The position numbers and the translations under genes were made by a program. Shown piece by piece: positions 34,300-43,831 of a stretch of DNA of 64,000 bases. Each line of letters starts with the position of its first letter. Position 1 is the first letter of the stretch. The notes under the pieces are model-generated. The model searched no databases. It was not told the DNA's origin and saw only the letters and a list, made by a program, of their open reading frames with translations. Source of the DNA: Salegentibacter sp. GTDB lineage: Bacteria; Bacteroidota; Bacteroidia; Flavobacteriales; Flavobacteriaceae. The stretch is taken from contig CP051246.1 in the NCBI GenBank assembly GCA_017795085.1, positions 4,342,514 to 4,406,513 of the forward strand, given 5' to 3'.

Positions 34300-36699
34300 C
34301 TAAAACCCATACCGTACTGCCAAAATTAAATTCCTACCGGCTGCTGCTATTCCTGAGGAATAGGTGCGGTAGCGTTGGTTACTAATGTTCTCCAATGCAA
34401 TAGTAGCCAGCCAATTCTTATTAAATTCATATTGGCCAGTAAAGTTTAATGTGTACCAGGAAGGGGAATACGGGTTCCCGTTTTTATCTAAAGCATACAA
34501 ATGAGGTTTCCCACGTTCGGAAACGGCTAAATCTTCGTACTCAAATTTACCGTTGTATTCTGTAAATAAATCTAGTTTTATCCGGTTTTTATGCCAGGTT
34601 AAATGTGCATTTCCAAAAACCGGAGCGGCATGTCGTAACGGACTTTTTTTTCCATTATCATTTTCTTCGCCTTTAGTAAAGTTAAAATGTGAACTAAAGC
34701 GTAAAGCAACCGAAATATTATATTCAGCACCTGCTTCCAGTCCATAAACTCGGGCTTTTGCCGTATTTTGTATAGCCTGAACCCTGCTAGGTTCTCCCTG
34801 GTATTCAATTTCAGTTTCCCCGTTTAAACTGAAATCCCTGCGGACCAAAGCATCTTCTAAAAGCGAATAATATCCGGTAGCCGAAAAGCGTAAATTTTGG
34901 GAAGGCGTCCAATCCAGACCTAGTTCGGCGTTATAAGCATACTCGGGCTTTAAATCTGGGTTGGGCACTACTACTGCTCCGGGTTCAGAATCAAAAACTT
35001 TTCCTATATCGTCTATATTCGGAGCGCGAAATGCGGTGGAAAGATTAAATTTCCAACGGAAAAACCGGTTTTGTTTCCAATTAATTCCAGCATTTCCTGT
35101 AAGTGCACCTGTGTTAAGGTTAGCTTTTTCAAAAGGAAAATCATAACCCGAATTTATAAAATCGGCTTTTGAAAAAATATGATTATAACGCACCCCTGAT
35201 TGAAAAGATAAATCGGTAGTAATTTTCCATTGATAACTGGCATAAGCGGCTAAAGATTGCCAAGTTGAAGCATCGGGATAGCGGGTAGCATCGGACTGTA
35301 CCTCTTCTGAAAGAATATCCTGTACCGAAGCAGTGGAATTCACCAGATTAAATACATATTCCCCGCCATAAAAAAACTGACTTTCTTTAAAATCTTTTTC
35401 AAAATCAAGATTTAAGGAATAGGCATCAACATTTTCAGTACCGCTGTAAAGCCGGGTCTCCCCAAAACCACGATTATTTCGGCTTTCTTCAAAAAACTGA
35501 TAGGCCGCAGTTAATTGCGCTTTATCGTACAAAGAACCGTGACCGGTTTTATTGATTTTGAAATTTCCCATAAACCATTTTTGTGGTCCGTAATACCATT
35601 CTACAGAACGAAATTGTCCCTCCCTTTTTTGGGTAAGCCGGTCGTACCTTGGGAAATCTGAAGTCTCAGAATAGATTAAGCCCAGGCTTAAATCCCAGTC
35701 GTCGTGGGGTATATGCCTTATTTTTTGTAATAAGTTTACCTGATTATATCCTGTGAATTTTTGTAAACGGGAATCTTCATTTTTTTTTGTTACATCATTT
35801 CCGTTTTCCCGAACTATATACTCTTCTCTTAAATAATCATCGGGTCCGTTAGCGCCCATTCGTAAATCATCAAAATCAGAATAGGTGATTCCGGTAACGA
35901 AAGCCCATTTTTCGGTGCTGTAATTTACATCGCCATGTATGGTTTTTTCATTATTAGCGGTGGCATATCGTGAATAGGCAGTCCCTGAAAAATTATTATT
36001 CCCTTTTTTAAAAGAAGGTTTCAGGGTATGAAAGTTCATCACTCCGCCCACGGCATCGCTTCCGTAAACTACCGAACCGGGGCCAAGAATAACTTCGGTT
36101 TTTTCAACCGCAAGCGGATCTACAGAGATGATATTTTGAAGGTTTCCGCTTCTGAAAATTGCGGTATTCATCCGTACTCCATCAACCGTAATAAGTAAAC
36201 GATTGGTAGCAAAACCTCTAATCATAGGGCTTCCACCACCTAACTGGCTTTTTTGTACAAAAACCTGCCCACTGCTTTCTAAAAGATCTGCTGAAGTTTG
36301 AGGTGCATTTAACTGAACCTCATCCCGGGTTAATCCTATTATTTTCTGCGGAATCTCTCCGGGCTGCATTTCAAATCTTCCTGCCGAAAGCACCACTTGC
36401 TCCAGTAAGTTTTCTTCAGCTTCAAGAAAAATCTTATTATTACCGGCAAGAATATCCCGTTTGCTTATTTGAAGTTCTTTATGGCTCATATGCTTAAATA
36501 TAAGCTCTTCTTCAGCCCTAAACCTGGAGATATCGGCTTTTCCGTCTATGTTGGTAGCTGTAGCCCGGGATTTATCGGGATTAAAAATAGCAACATTTAC
36601 TATAGGCTCGTTTGAATTTTTATCGAGAACTACAATTTCCTGGGCAGTTAAGGCCTGAATGCTAAGTGCTAAGAAAAAAATAAGGTAGAGTTGACGCAT
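34300..36699 (-). CDS. TonB-dependent outer membrane receptor, heme/hemoglobin-receptor-like
   Basis: A 799-residue outer membrane receptor. It has a signal peptide (cleavage near LTAQ), an N-terminal carboxypeptidase-regulatory-like domain (about 22-95), a plug with GGSPMIRGFATNRLLITVDGVRMN (in parts, about 155-178) and LGPGSVVYGSDAVGGVM (about 203), and a barrel ending in AVRYGF. The plug resembles the hemoglobin/transferrin/lactoferrin receptor group, so heme or iron uptake is likely, but the substrate is not proven. The start ATG overlaps the recO stop by one base (TAATG), so the pair is translationally coupled, an arrangement common in Flavobacteriia. Confidence 0.85.
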   Translation of the reverse strand: MRQLYLIFFLALSIQALTAQEIVVLDKNSNEPIVNVAIFNPDKSRATATNIDGKADISRFRAEEELIFKHMSHKELQISKRDILAGNNKIFLEAEENLLEQVVLSAGRFEMQPGEIPQKIIGLTRDEVQLNAPQTSADLLESSGQVFVQKSQLGGGSPMIRGFATNRLLITVDGVRMNTAIFRSGNLQNIISVDPLAVEKTEVILGPGSVVYGSDAVGGVMNFHTLKPSFKKGNNNFSGTAYSRYATANNEKTIHGDVNYSTEKWAFVTGITYSDFDDLRMGANGPDDYLREEYIVRENGNDVTKKNEDSRLQKFTGYNQVNLLQKIRHIPHDDWDLSLGLIYSETSDFPRYDRLTQKREGQFRSVEWYYGPQKWFMGNFKINKTGHGSLYDKAQLTAAYQFFEESRNNRGFGETRLYSGTENVDAYSLNLDFEKDFKESQFFYGGEYVFNLVNSTASVQDILSEEVQSDATRYPDASTWQSLAAYASYQWKITTDLSFQSGVRYNHIFSKADFINSGYDFPFEKANLNTGALTGNAGINWKQNRFFRWKFNLSTAFRAPNIDDIGKVFDSEPGAVVVPNPDLKPEYAYNAELGLDWTPSQNLRFSATGYYSLLEDALVRRDFSLNGETEIEYQGEPSRVQAIQNTAKARVYGLEAGAEYNISVALRFSSHFNFTKGEENDNGKKSPLRHAAPVFGNAHLTWHKNRIKLDLFTEYNGKFEYEDLAVSERGKPHLYALDKNGNPYSPSWYTLNFTGQYEFNKNWLATIALENISNQRYRTYSSGIAAAGRNLILAVRYGF

Positions 36700-37418
36700 T
36701 AACCGAAGATTTCGTTAAAAACCGAAAGTGATTTTGGCTTTTTAAAACCTTCGATATGTAATTCATAAAAAAAGATAAGCATATTCAGAAAGTTTTGTCG
36801 GCTGGATTGATTGAGTTTTATACTTCCAATTTCATCAAAATGTATGCCCAAAAATCTCTTTAAAATAGTAATATTTTCGCCGCCTACGCTGTAATTTCCA
36901 GTCTCCTTAAACTCAAAATTCCCTTCAAGTAGATTAAAATAAGGGAGTTCTTTTTGTGATTTTTCAGGATAAAAACCAAGATAGGCCGTAAGCTGTAATA
37001 GAAACCAAAGATGAAAATTCCCGATTTTTTCTGCTTGATCAAGATTTATAAAATTTTTTTCTAAAAAGTTGAAAAGTGCGGGATTGGGTTCTTCTTCTTT
37101 AATGGCATGGTGTAAAACTTCAGCTAAAAACATCAGTAAAGCCGATTTTACCACCTGGGTATGGAGCTCGCGGTAGTTATAAAGTACCCGCGCATCTTTC
37201 AGATACTCCAGTGTGTCTTTATCACGGTGATTAGCTACAATTTCCAGCGGAGTTAATACCTGAAACATAGAAGCCCTGAATTTACCTTTTTTAGATTTTA
37301 AAACGCCTTTTAGCATGTAGGATTTTAATCCGTCACTAAGGGTATACATTTTCACGATTAAATCGGCTTCACCATATTTAAGGGCACTAATAACCAGGGC
37401 CTTCGTGGTAATCAACAT
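36699..37418 (-). CDS. recO: DNA repair protein RecO
   Basis: A 239-residue cytoplasmic protein that helps load RecA at single-strand gaps in the RecFOR pathway. Features are the N-terminal OB-fold (TKALVISALKYGEADLIVKMYTL), the GVLKSKKGK loop, and a helical C-terminal domain (LQLTAYLGFYPEKS at about 140) that lacks the four zinc-binding cysteines of some RecO proteins. Length is normal for Bacteroidota. It is upstream of and coupled to the TonB-receptor gene. About 90 bases separate it from the gdhA stop. Confidence 0.92.
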   Translation of the reverse strand: MLITTKALVISALKYGEADLIVKMYTLSDGLKSYMLKGVLKSKKGKFRASMFQVLTPLEIVANHRDKDTLEYLKDARVLYNYRELHTQVVKSALLMFLAEVLHHAIKEEEPNPALFNFLEKNFINLDQAEKIGNFHLWFLLQLTAYLGFYPEKSQKELPYFNLLEGNFEFKETGNYSVGGENITILKRFLGIHFDEIGSIKLNQSSRQNFLNMLIFFYELHIEGFKKPKSLSVFNEIFG

Positions 37419-37509
37419 GGATGGGAATTTCTTTCGAAGATATAAAAAAAGCCACTGTAAAAGCAGCGACTTTTCTTGTTCTTATTATGTTATTTTGCCA
37501 AACAGGCTT

Positions 37510-38853
37510 TTAAACCACGCCTTGGGCAATCATAGCATCGGCAACTTTAACGAAACCGGCAATATTTGCACCTTTTACGTAATCTACATAACCGTCTTTA
37601 TCCTTTCCAAATTCTACACAGCGATCGTGAATATTATTCATGATTTCATGTAGTTTTTTATCAACTTCACCAGCAGTCCAGCTGTAACGCATTGAGTTTT
37701 GAGACATCTCTAAACCTGAAGTAGCTACTCCTCCTGCATTGGAGGCCTTGCCGGGAGAAAATAGGATTTTAGCTTGGTGAAAAACTTCAATGGCACCGGC
37801 GGTACACGGCATATTGGCGCCTTCACCAACACAAATACAACCATTACCTACCAGTTTTTGAGCATCTCCTTTTTGTAATTCGTTTTGTGTAGCACAAGGA
37901 AAAGCAACCTCACATTTTATACCCCAGGGAGTTTCACCTTCATAATATTTTGCGGAAGGATATTCTTCAAGGTATTCACTTATACGACCTCTTTTTTCGT
38001 TTTTAAGTGTCATAATAAACTGAAGTTTGTTTTCATCAATGCCTTCTTCGTCATAAATAAAGCCTCCGGAATCAGACATAGTAACTACTTTTCCGCCAAA
38101 TTCTATGGTTTTTTCAGCACAATATTGTGCTACATTTCCCGAACCGGAAATTACTACAGTTTTTTCTTCGAGTTTTTCATTTCGGGTGCGCAACATGTTT
38201 TGGGTAAAATACACATTACCATAACCGGTAGCTTCGGGACGAATTAGCGAACCACCAAAAGATATTCCTTTTCCGGTTAAAATTCCTGTAAATTCATTTT
38301 GAAGTCGCTTATATTGCCCAAAAAGATAGCCCACTTCGCGGGCGCCCACGCCAATATCCCCGGCAGGGACATCAACATCGGCCCCAATATGTCGGGAAAG
38401 TTCAGTCATAAAACTTTGGCAAAAGCGCATGACCTCATTATCAGATTTTCCTTTGGGATCAAAATCGGAACCGCCTTTTCCACCCCCCATTGGTAATGTG
38501 GTTAAGCTGTTCTTAAAAACTTGTTCAAAAGCAAGGAATTTTAATATGCTGAGGTTAACCGAAGGGTGAAATCGTAAACCACCTTTATAGGGGCCTATCG
38601 CCGAATTCATTTGAATACGGAAACCTCGGTTTATTTGGATATTCCCCTCATCGTCTAACCAGGGTACCCTAAACATCACTACTCGTTCGGGCTCGGCCAT
38701 ACGCTCTAAAAGCTTAAGGTTTTGATATTTTTCATTTTCTTCAATAAAAGGAATAATAGTTTCTGCAACTTCATGAACTGCTTGAATAAATTCAGGTTCG
38801 TTTTGATTTCTTTGTTTTACTAATTCAAGGAAATCATTTATTTTTTGTTCCAT
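37510..38853 (-). CDS. gdhA: NADP-type glutamate dehydrogenase
   Basis: A 447-residue hexameric-type glutamate dehydrogenase that interconverts 2-oxoglutarate plus ammonia and glutamate. Conserved parts are GPYKGGLRFHPSVN (substrate lysine), TTLPMGGGKGGSDFDPKGKS, PAGDIGVGAREVGY, the nucleotide fold VVISGSGNVAQYCAEK (about 228-243), and GGVATSGLEMSQNSMR near the end. It is transcribed alone; a TATTTTTG -7 box on the minus strand lies at 38883-38876. The length and motifs match the NADP-specific biosynthetic class. Its neighbour on the other side is a broken gene of a family often found beside it. Confidence 0.95.
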   Translation of the reverse strand: MEQKINDFLELVKQRNQNEPEFIQAVHEVAETIIPFIEENEKYQNLKLLERMAEPERVVMFRVPWLDDEGNIQINRGFRIQMNSAIGPYKGGLRFHPSVNLSILKFLAFEQVFKNSLTTLPMGGGKGGSDFDPKGKSDNEVMRFCQSFMTELSRHIGADVDVPAGDIGVGAREVGYLFGQYKRLQNEFTGILTGKGISFGGSLIRPEATGYGNVYFTQNMLRTRNEKLEEKTVVISGSGNVAQYCAEKTIEFGGKVVTMSDSGGFIYDEEGIDENKLQFIMTLKNEKRGRISEYLEEYPSAKYYEGETPWGIKCEVAFPCATQNELQKGDAQKLVGNGCICVGEGANMPCTAGAIEVFHQAKILFSPGKASNAGGVATSGLEMSQNSMRYSWTAGEVDKKLHEIMNNIHDRCVEFGKDKDGYVDYVKGANIAGFVKVADAMIAQGVV

Positions 38854-38875
38854 GGGTGTTGTTACTAAAGGTTTA

Positions 38876-38902
38876 CAAAAATATACGGGTTTTCCCTTGC
38901 AA
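38876..38902 (-). promoter_or_regulatory. gdhA promoter
   Basis: On the minus strand TATTTTTG (38883-38876) fits the TAnnTTTG -7 box, with TTG (38902-38900) 16 bases upstream as a -33 element. The start codon is 23 bases downstream. Confidence 0.45.
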
Positions 38903-39038
38903 ATATATGGGTTCTTTAAAAATTGAGAGTTATTTTTTATCTTTTGATATAATATTAACGTCCTTGTTTTTAGCTTTTATCATTTTAATTAGTTTAATGG
39001 AGTTTTATATATTTGCTATGACTTCAATTTCGGCCCGT

Positions 39039-39773
39039 ATGAGTGCGAGTAAACCATTTTTACTTATTTGCTTTTTATTCTGTTAAGCGGAAAAGTGTCT
39101 GCCCAGCTTGGTTTATCACATGAAGTTGGCATTATGGCCGGTCCTGCTAGTTTTCTTATGGATTATGGAGAGCGGGGGAATGTGGAAAATAATATCAGAA
39201 ATACGGGTTTTGGTATAGGCCTCTTGCATTTTGCCTATAATAAATGTGATTGCGATTCCTATTTTGTTGATCATTTTAGAATAAGAAATGAGCTTACTTT
39301 TTTACATTCAAATTTAGAACATTACGGGCCTGTTTCTAATGGTACCGGGGAGGGAGCCCGACAATTAAAAGCCATGCATGGTAAAACCAGCTTGTTTGAA
39401 ATTGGTAGTCTGTTGGAATTCCATCCGCTGCATATTAGGGATTTCACCAATTTTGGATACGATTTTTCTCCTTTTTTAATGGGAGGTGCTCATTTTGTAA
39501 CCTATAAACCCGATGCATATTCAGATCTGGGCTCTTTAGATAACCCTGATTTAGGAATGGTGGCATTAATTTAGACCAGGAACTACATTTTCTATAATAG
39601 GCGGGATTGGAACCCGTTATCGTCTGGCATGGCAACACGATTTAATGTTTGAAGCCCGATTTCATTTCTACGGAAATGACTGGATAGAAGGTCTTGATAT
39701 TAAGGAGCCCCAAAATATGTATAATGATGTTATCATTTGGGTAAATGTGGGCTATATTTATTATATCAATTAA
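39039..39773 (+). pseudogene. Frameshifted THC0290_0291-type secreted protein gene
   Basis: Three reading-frame pieces join into one protein of about 240 residues. The ATG at 39039 starts a signal peptide (MSASKPFLLICF), but the frame stops at 39086. One extra T in the run near 39057-39076 would join it to FILLSGKVSAQLGLSHEVGIM, which continues to a stop at 39572. The rest (GTTFSIIGGIGTRYRLAWQHDLMFEARFH in parts, NVGYIYYIN) is in another frame to 39773. The family, a flavobacterial outer-membrane-like protein usually next to gdhA, is recognised from its YGERG and final YIYY motifs. At least two frameshifts are needed, so the copy is decayed unless the assembly has homopolymer errors. Confidence 0.7.
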
Positions 39774-39778
39774 TCGCT

Positions 39779-40384
39779 TTAAATTTTTTCTGAGTTTATA
39801 ATTTTTCCGCCCTTTTGCCGAATTTCTTTTTTAGCCGCTTCAAAATCATCTTTTTCCAGGGGGCGGGTAGCATCTTCAATCAAAATCGTGTTAAAACCTT
39901 CATCTAAAGCATCTTTTACTGAAAAGAAAACACAATATTCAGCTGCCAAACCACAAAAATAGAGTTCTGTAGCTCCCTTTTCTTTTAAATAACCACTAAG
40001 GCCGGTAGCTCTTTGATGGGCATTATCATAAAAACCACTATAGCTGTCAATATCAGGGTGGGTGCCTTTTCTAAAAATAGCTTCTATTTTTGCCATCTTT
40101 AAATCGCTGTGAAACTCGGCCCCGGAAGAATTTTGTACGCAATGGTCTGGCCATAATACCTGATTAATTCCGTTTAAATCAATACTCTCAAAAGGTTTTT
40201 TTCCTGAATGGCTACTGGCAAAACTGGCATGTCCCGCCGGATGCCAGTCCTGAGTGGCAATAACCAAATCAAATTTTTCCTGAAGTTTGTTGATTAAGGT
40301 AACAATTTTATCTCCGTCGGGAACAGCTAATGCGCCACCGGGACAAAAATCATTCTGCATATCGATGATAATCAGTGTTTTCAT
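39779..40384 (-). CDS. pncA: Nicotinamidase PncA
   Basis: A 201-residue cysteine hydrolase that deaminates nicotinamide to nicotinate in NAD salvage. The triad is visible as Asp8 (LIIIDMQNDF), Lys106 (IFRKGTHPD) and Cys151 (GLAAEYCV). The metal site is Asp46/His48 (ATQDWHP) and His81 (WPDHC). It lies 44 bases downstream of pncB on the same strand, so nicotinate passes directly to the next enzyme of the pathway. Length is normal for the family. Confidence 0.95.
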   Translation of the reverse strand: MKTLIIIDMQNDFCPGGALAVPDGDKIVTLINKLQEKFDLVIATQDWHPAGHASFASSHSGKKPFESIDLNGINQVLWPDHCVQNSSGAEFHSDLKMAKIEAIFRKGTHPDIDSYSGFYDNAHQRATGLSGYLKEKGATELYFCGLAAEYCVFFSVKDALDEGFNTILIEDATRPLEKDDFEAAKKEIRQKGGKIINSEKI

Positions 40385-40428
40385 TGATTTTATCTATTTA
40401 TATTTTTCTTGATAATATATGAGCTTGT

Positions 40429-41832
40429 TTATTTTTTAAAAGCCGAAATTAAACGGTCGCGTTCTTCTTTCAGGTTTTTTGAAATTCCCACTTTATAGAT
40501 GTGCGGATTGTTAAAACGTTTGTACTCTGAAGACATTTCAGCGAGGCGTTTTTTGCTGAATTTTGCTATTTCAGTTAAGCTGCGCTTCTGGATTAAACTT
40601 TTCCCATTTTCCATTACAGGTTTTAGCAGTGGCTCCAGTTTAAATTCAGAAATTTCCATCGATTTAAAAGGTTCGAAGGGATGAAACATATGCTCTGGTT
40701 TCTCTTCATCTCGAAGGGAAACCACATCGGCACCTATGGCATGGCCATTAGTATCTTTAACCCGATAAACTTGTTTTTTATGGGGCAGGGTAATCTTAAT
40801 TATACTTTCTGAAATTTTAATTCGCGGATTTTCATTAAAAAAACTGAGTTTGTATACCCCGTCTAGTGCAGCATCAGCTTTACCGATTACCAGGTTGGTG
40901 CCCACCCCAAAAACATCAATAGGCGCGCCCTGTTCCAGTAAACTTTTAATAACATGCTCATCTAGTTGATTGGAAGCAGCAATTTTCACGTATTCCAGGC
41001 CGGCTTTATCTAAAAGTTTCCGGCTTTCCCTGGCCAGGTAAGCCAAATCACCACTGTCTAAACGAATAGCTAGAAGTTTTTCTCTTTTTTCTTCCATTTC
41101 TTTTGCCACGCTTATAGCATTGGGAACACCGCTTTTAAGGGTGTCATAAGTATCAACAAGTAACACACAATCTTTCGGGCGGCCCTGGGCAAAATCCCTA
41201 AAGGCGGTAAGCTCATTATCGTAACTTTGAATAAAAGAATGTGCCATGGTGCCTGAAATCGGGATGTCGAAATCTTTTCCGGCCATTACATTACTTGTGC
41301 CGTTAAACCCTCCAACTATTGCTGCACGGCTTGCATAATAGCCACCGGTACTTTGCGCCCGGCGTAAACCAAAATCAAGTAGGCTGCGTTCGCCGGCCAC
41401 CATCCGCATTCGGCTGGCTTTGGTAGCTATAAGGCTTTGAAAGTTGAGAATATTCAGCAAAAGGGTTTCTATAATTTGGGCTTCAATAATGCCAGCTTCT
41501 ACCTGTAATACCGGGCGGGTAGGAAAAACCACATCTCCTTCTTTAACCGAGTAAATTTTCCCTTTAAATCTGAAATCTTTCAGGTAAGCAAGAAAATCTT
41601 CATCAAAATCCTGGGTTTTGAGATATTCGAGTTCTTCTTCGGTAAATTTTAGGTCTTCCAGGGCGGCAAGTAAATCCTGTAACCCGGAAAAAACGGTATA
41701 CCCTCCTTCAAAAGGATTTTTTCTGAAAAAATAATCGAAAACTGCAGTTTGGTTTTTTCGGCCCTGTTTGAAATATACCTGAGCCATGGAGAGTTGGTAT
41801 AAATCAGTATATGTTGCGGTGTAATTGAGCAT
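40429..41832 (-). CDS. pncB: Nicotinate phosphoribosyltransferase PncB
   Basis: A 467-residue enzyme joining nicotinate and PRPP to give nicotinate mononucleotide. Motifs are NYTATYTDLYQLSMAQVYF at the N-terminus, LLDFGLRRAQSTGGYYASRAA and GTMAHSFIQSYDNE near the middle, DSGDLAYLARESRKLLD, and IDVFGVGTNLVIGKADAALDGVYKLS (in parts). The start is set at 41832 (MLNYTATYTDLYQ). An in-frame ATG at 41850 would add MLKQII and overlap the macro-domain gene. With 41832 the genes are 2 bases apart. The macro domain, PncB and PncA form one NAD-recycling operon. Confidence 0.95.
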   Translation of the reverse strand: MLNYTATYTDLYQLSMAQVYFKQGRKNQTAVFDYFFRKNPFEGGYTVFSGLQDLLAALEDLKFTEEELEYLKTQDFDEDFLAYLKDFRFKGKIYSVKEGDVVFPTRPVLQVEAGIIEAQIIETLLLNILNFQSLIATKASRMRMVAGERSLLDFGLRRAQSTGGYYASRAAIVGGFNGTSNVMAGKDFDIPISGTMAHSFIQSYDNELTAFRDFAQGRPKDCVLLVDTYDTLKSGVPNAISVAKEMEEKREKLLAIRLDSGDLAYLARESRKLLDKAGLEYVKIAASNQLDEHVIKSLLEQGAPIDVFGVGTNLVIGKADAALDGVYKLSFFNENPRIKISESIIKITLPHKKQVYRVKDTNGHAIGADVVSLRDEEKPEHMFHPFEPFKSMEISEFKLEPLLKPVMENGKSLIQKRSLTEIAKFSKKRLAEMSSEYKRFNNPHIYKVGISKNLKEERDRLISAFKK

Positions 41833-41834
41833 GA

Positions 41835-42374
41835 TTATTTGTTTGAGCAAATTTGCCTAAAAAGGGATTCATAAATCTTCAGGTCGCCTTCGCTATACAG
41901 TACAAATTTAACTTTTTGCAATTGTTTTTGAGATGAAATTTCAGCTAAAGTAGTAGAAAGTGCAATTTGAGTGGCTTCGACAATAGGGTAGCCAAAAGCT
42001 CCGGTAGAGATGGCCGGAAGAACTACCGATTTAATCTGGTTTTCAGCGATAAGCCGAAAGCTGTTTTTATAACAATTTTTAAGTAATTTATCTTCGGGTT
42101 TGTCCTGCCCATATACTGGCCCAAGACAGTGAATTACGTATTTATTGGGTAATTTAAACGCAGGGGAAATCACCGCTTCCCCGGGGTTTATGGGCGCCAT
42201 AGGTTTACAAGCTTTATAAAGTTCAGGCCCGGCTGCATCATGAAGGGCTCCGGCAACCCCGCCTCCGGTAGTTAACCGGGCATTGGCTGCATTTACTACT
42301 GCTTCTATTCCCGGTTGATATGCAATATTGCCTTTAATGAATTCAATTTCTACGTGTTCTACCATTGTTTTCAT
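41835..42374 (-). CDS. Macro-domain ADP-ribose-acting hydrolase
   Basis: A 179-residue macro domain of the YmdB/MacroD type, which removes ADP-ribose or O-acetyl groups from ADP-ribose. Typical motifs are VNAANARLTTGGGVAGALHDAAG (in parts; ligand loop with Asn and Gly-rich turn at about 28-48), VIHCLGPVYG at about 98, and VLPAISTGAFGYPIVEATQIA at about 132-152. It begins the macro-pncB-pncA operon, with 2 bases to pncB. This context suggests it recovers ADP-ribose formed when NAD is consumed, while PncA and PncB recycle the nicotinamide. An internal Met at residue 4 is an alternative start. Confidence 0.88.
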   Translation of the reverse strand: MKTMVEHVEIEFIKGNIAYQPGIEAVVNAANARLTTGGGVAGALHDAAGPELYKACKPMAPINPGEAVISPAFKLPNKYVIHCLGPVYGQDKPEDKLLKNCYKNSFRLIAENQIKSVVLPAISTGAFGYPIVEATQIALSTTLAEISSQKQLQKVKFVLYSEGDLKIYESLFRQICSNK

Positions 42375-42786
42375 TTATACATTTTTTTATAAACCATTGT
42401 TTCCGATGGTTTTGTTTATTCCGGTTGGTTTTGGCTATTTTTTAATATCCAGCTTGTCCCGAACTTTTTTCATGGGTATGGGGTTTAATAAAAAATCATA
42501 GTAAAAGGTACAAATTTTTCAGGGGAGTAAGAAGATAGAAATAAAGGCTTCATCCCTAACTAGTGGGTTTAATACCTGGAGACTTGTCTTAATCGAGAAA
42601 ATATATCTTGTGGGCTTGTCCCGATTGTTGGTTTAAAATGTCTTTAAATAAAAGCCTGAACCGATGTTTTTTAAAAGTATGTTAACTAATTATTAAAAGC
42701 TGCGTTGGGAATACGTATTTTAGACCGATTAAATTTCTAAATTTGCAAGGCAACAATTTCTTAACAACACTAAACAACACAACCCT
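42375..42786. other. Intergenic region between divergent macro-domain and prs genes
   Basis: Contains AAACCAT/ATGGTTT arms (42391-42412), two copies of GCTTGTCCCGA (42452 and 42612 areas) and the TAAATTTG -7 box of prs at 42738-42745. No open reading frame with coding character and no RNA gene was seen in the rest. Confidence 0.5.
42738..42745 (+). promoter_or_regulatory. -7 box of prs
   Basis: TAAATTTG fits TAnnTTTG and lies 41 bases before the prs ATG. A convincing TTG -33 element at the usual distance was not found. Confidence 0.45.
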
Positions 42787-43728
42787 ATGCCTAATATTAT
42801 TCCTGAGGCAAAAATTTTTAATTGTACGCAAAGCCGTGTCCTTGCTGAAAAAATAGCTGCTTCTTACGGTACCAAACTCGGTAATGTAATTACCTCTACT
42901 TATAGCGATGGTGAATTCCAACCCTCTTTTGAAGAGTCGGTGCGGGGTTCTCGCGTTTTTATTATCGGTTCCACTCATCCCGGCGCTGACCACCTGATGG
43001 AGATGTTGTTAATGCTCGATGCTGCAAAAAGAGCTTCGGCACGTCATATTACTGCGGTTATGCCATATTTTGGCTGGGCGCGCCAGGACCGGAAAGATAA
43101 ACCCCGTGTGCCAATCGCCGCCAAAATGGTGGCCAGTATCCTGGAAACTGCAGGTGCTACGCGAATTATTACAATGGATCTTCACGCTGATCAAATTCAG
43201 GGCTTTTTTGAAAAACCGGTAGACCATCTGTATGCTTCTACGGTATTTTTGCCCTATTTAAGAAGCCTTAATTTAGACAATCTCACCGTAGCTTCTCCCG
43301 ATATGGGAGGCTCTAAACGTGCTTATGCATACTCAAAAGCCCTTGAAAGCGATGTGGTAATTTGTTATAAGCAAAGGGCTAAAGCCAATGTAATTTCGCA
43401 TATGGAACTTATAGGAAATGTAGAGGGTAAAAATGTGGTGCTGGTAGACGATATGGTTGATACTGCGGGTACATTAACCAAAGCCGCCGATGTGATGATG
43501 GATCGCGGAGCTAAAAGTGTTCGTGCGATTTGTACCCATCCTGTGCTTTCAGGCGAAGCATATGAGCGTATTGAAAATTCAAAATTACTTGAACTGATTG
43601 TAACCGACTCTATTCCCCTTAAAAAAGAAAGTAAAAAGATACGCGTAGTGAGCTGTGCCGATTTATTTTCAGATGTAATGAAAAGAGTACACGAAAACCA
43701 ATCTATTAGTTCTAAATTTATTATGTAA
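42787..43728 (+). CDS. prs: Ribose-phosphate pyrophosphokinase
   Basis: A 313-residue PRPP synthase that pyrophosphorylates ribose 5-phosphate for nucleotide, His, Trp and NAD synthesis. Family motifs are FNCTQSRVLAEKIA, YSDGEFQPSFEESVRG, the ATP-binding RQDRKDKPRVPIAAKM, MDLHADQIQGFF, and the PRPP loop VVLVDDMVDTAGTL at about 216-229. It also supplies the PRPP used by PncB encoded just upstream on the other strand. It precedes rplY by 103 bases, the common order in Bacteroidota. Confidence 0.97.
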   Translation: MPNIIPEAKIFNCTQSRVLAEKIAASYGTKLGNVITSTYSDGEFQPSFEESVRGSRVFIIGSTHPGADHLMEMLLMLDAAKRASARHITAVMPYFGWARQDRKDKPRVPIAAKMVASILETAGATRIITMDLHADQIQGFFEKPVDHLYASTVFLPYLRSLNLDNLTVASPDMGGSKRAYAYSKALESDVVICYKQRAKANVISHMELIGNVEGKNVVLVDDMVDTAGTLTKAADVMMDRGAKSVRAICTHPVLSGEAYERIENSKLLELIVTDSIPLKKESKKIRVVSCADLFSDVMKRVHENQSISSKFIM

Positions 43729-43803
43729 AAGAGTGGATTTTGGGAAATTGGGTTTATTTCGCAAATAATTCATTTTTAAGTTTTTAATAAAAACAAAAAA
43801 GTT

Positions 43804-43811
43804 TACTTTTG
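43804..43811 (+). promoter_or_regulatory. -7 box of rplY
   Basis: TACTTTTG fits TAnnTTTG and lies 20 bases before the rplY start codon. Confidence 0.45.
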
Positions 43812-43831
43812 CAGCCTAAAAATTTTCACAC

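Noticed and set aside
38856..39086. 76-codon open frame upstream of the broken gene
   Set aside because: Only its end (from 39039) reads as a signal peptide of the pseudogene; the rest is AT-rich intergenic sequence.
42391..42412. Terminator upstream of the macro-domain gene
   Set aside because: The stem has only seven base pairs with a weak T tract and lies in a divergent promoter region, so it is mentioned only in the intergenic description.
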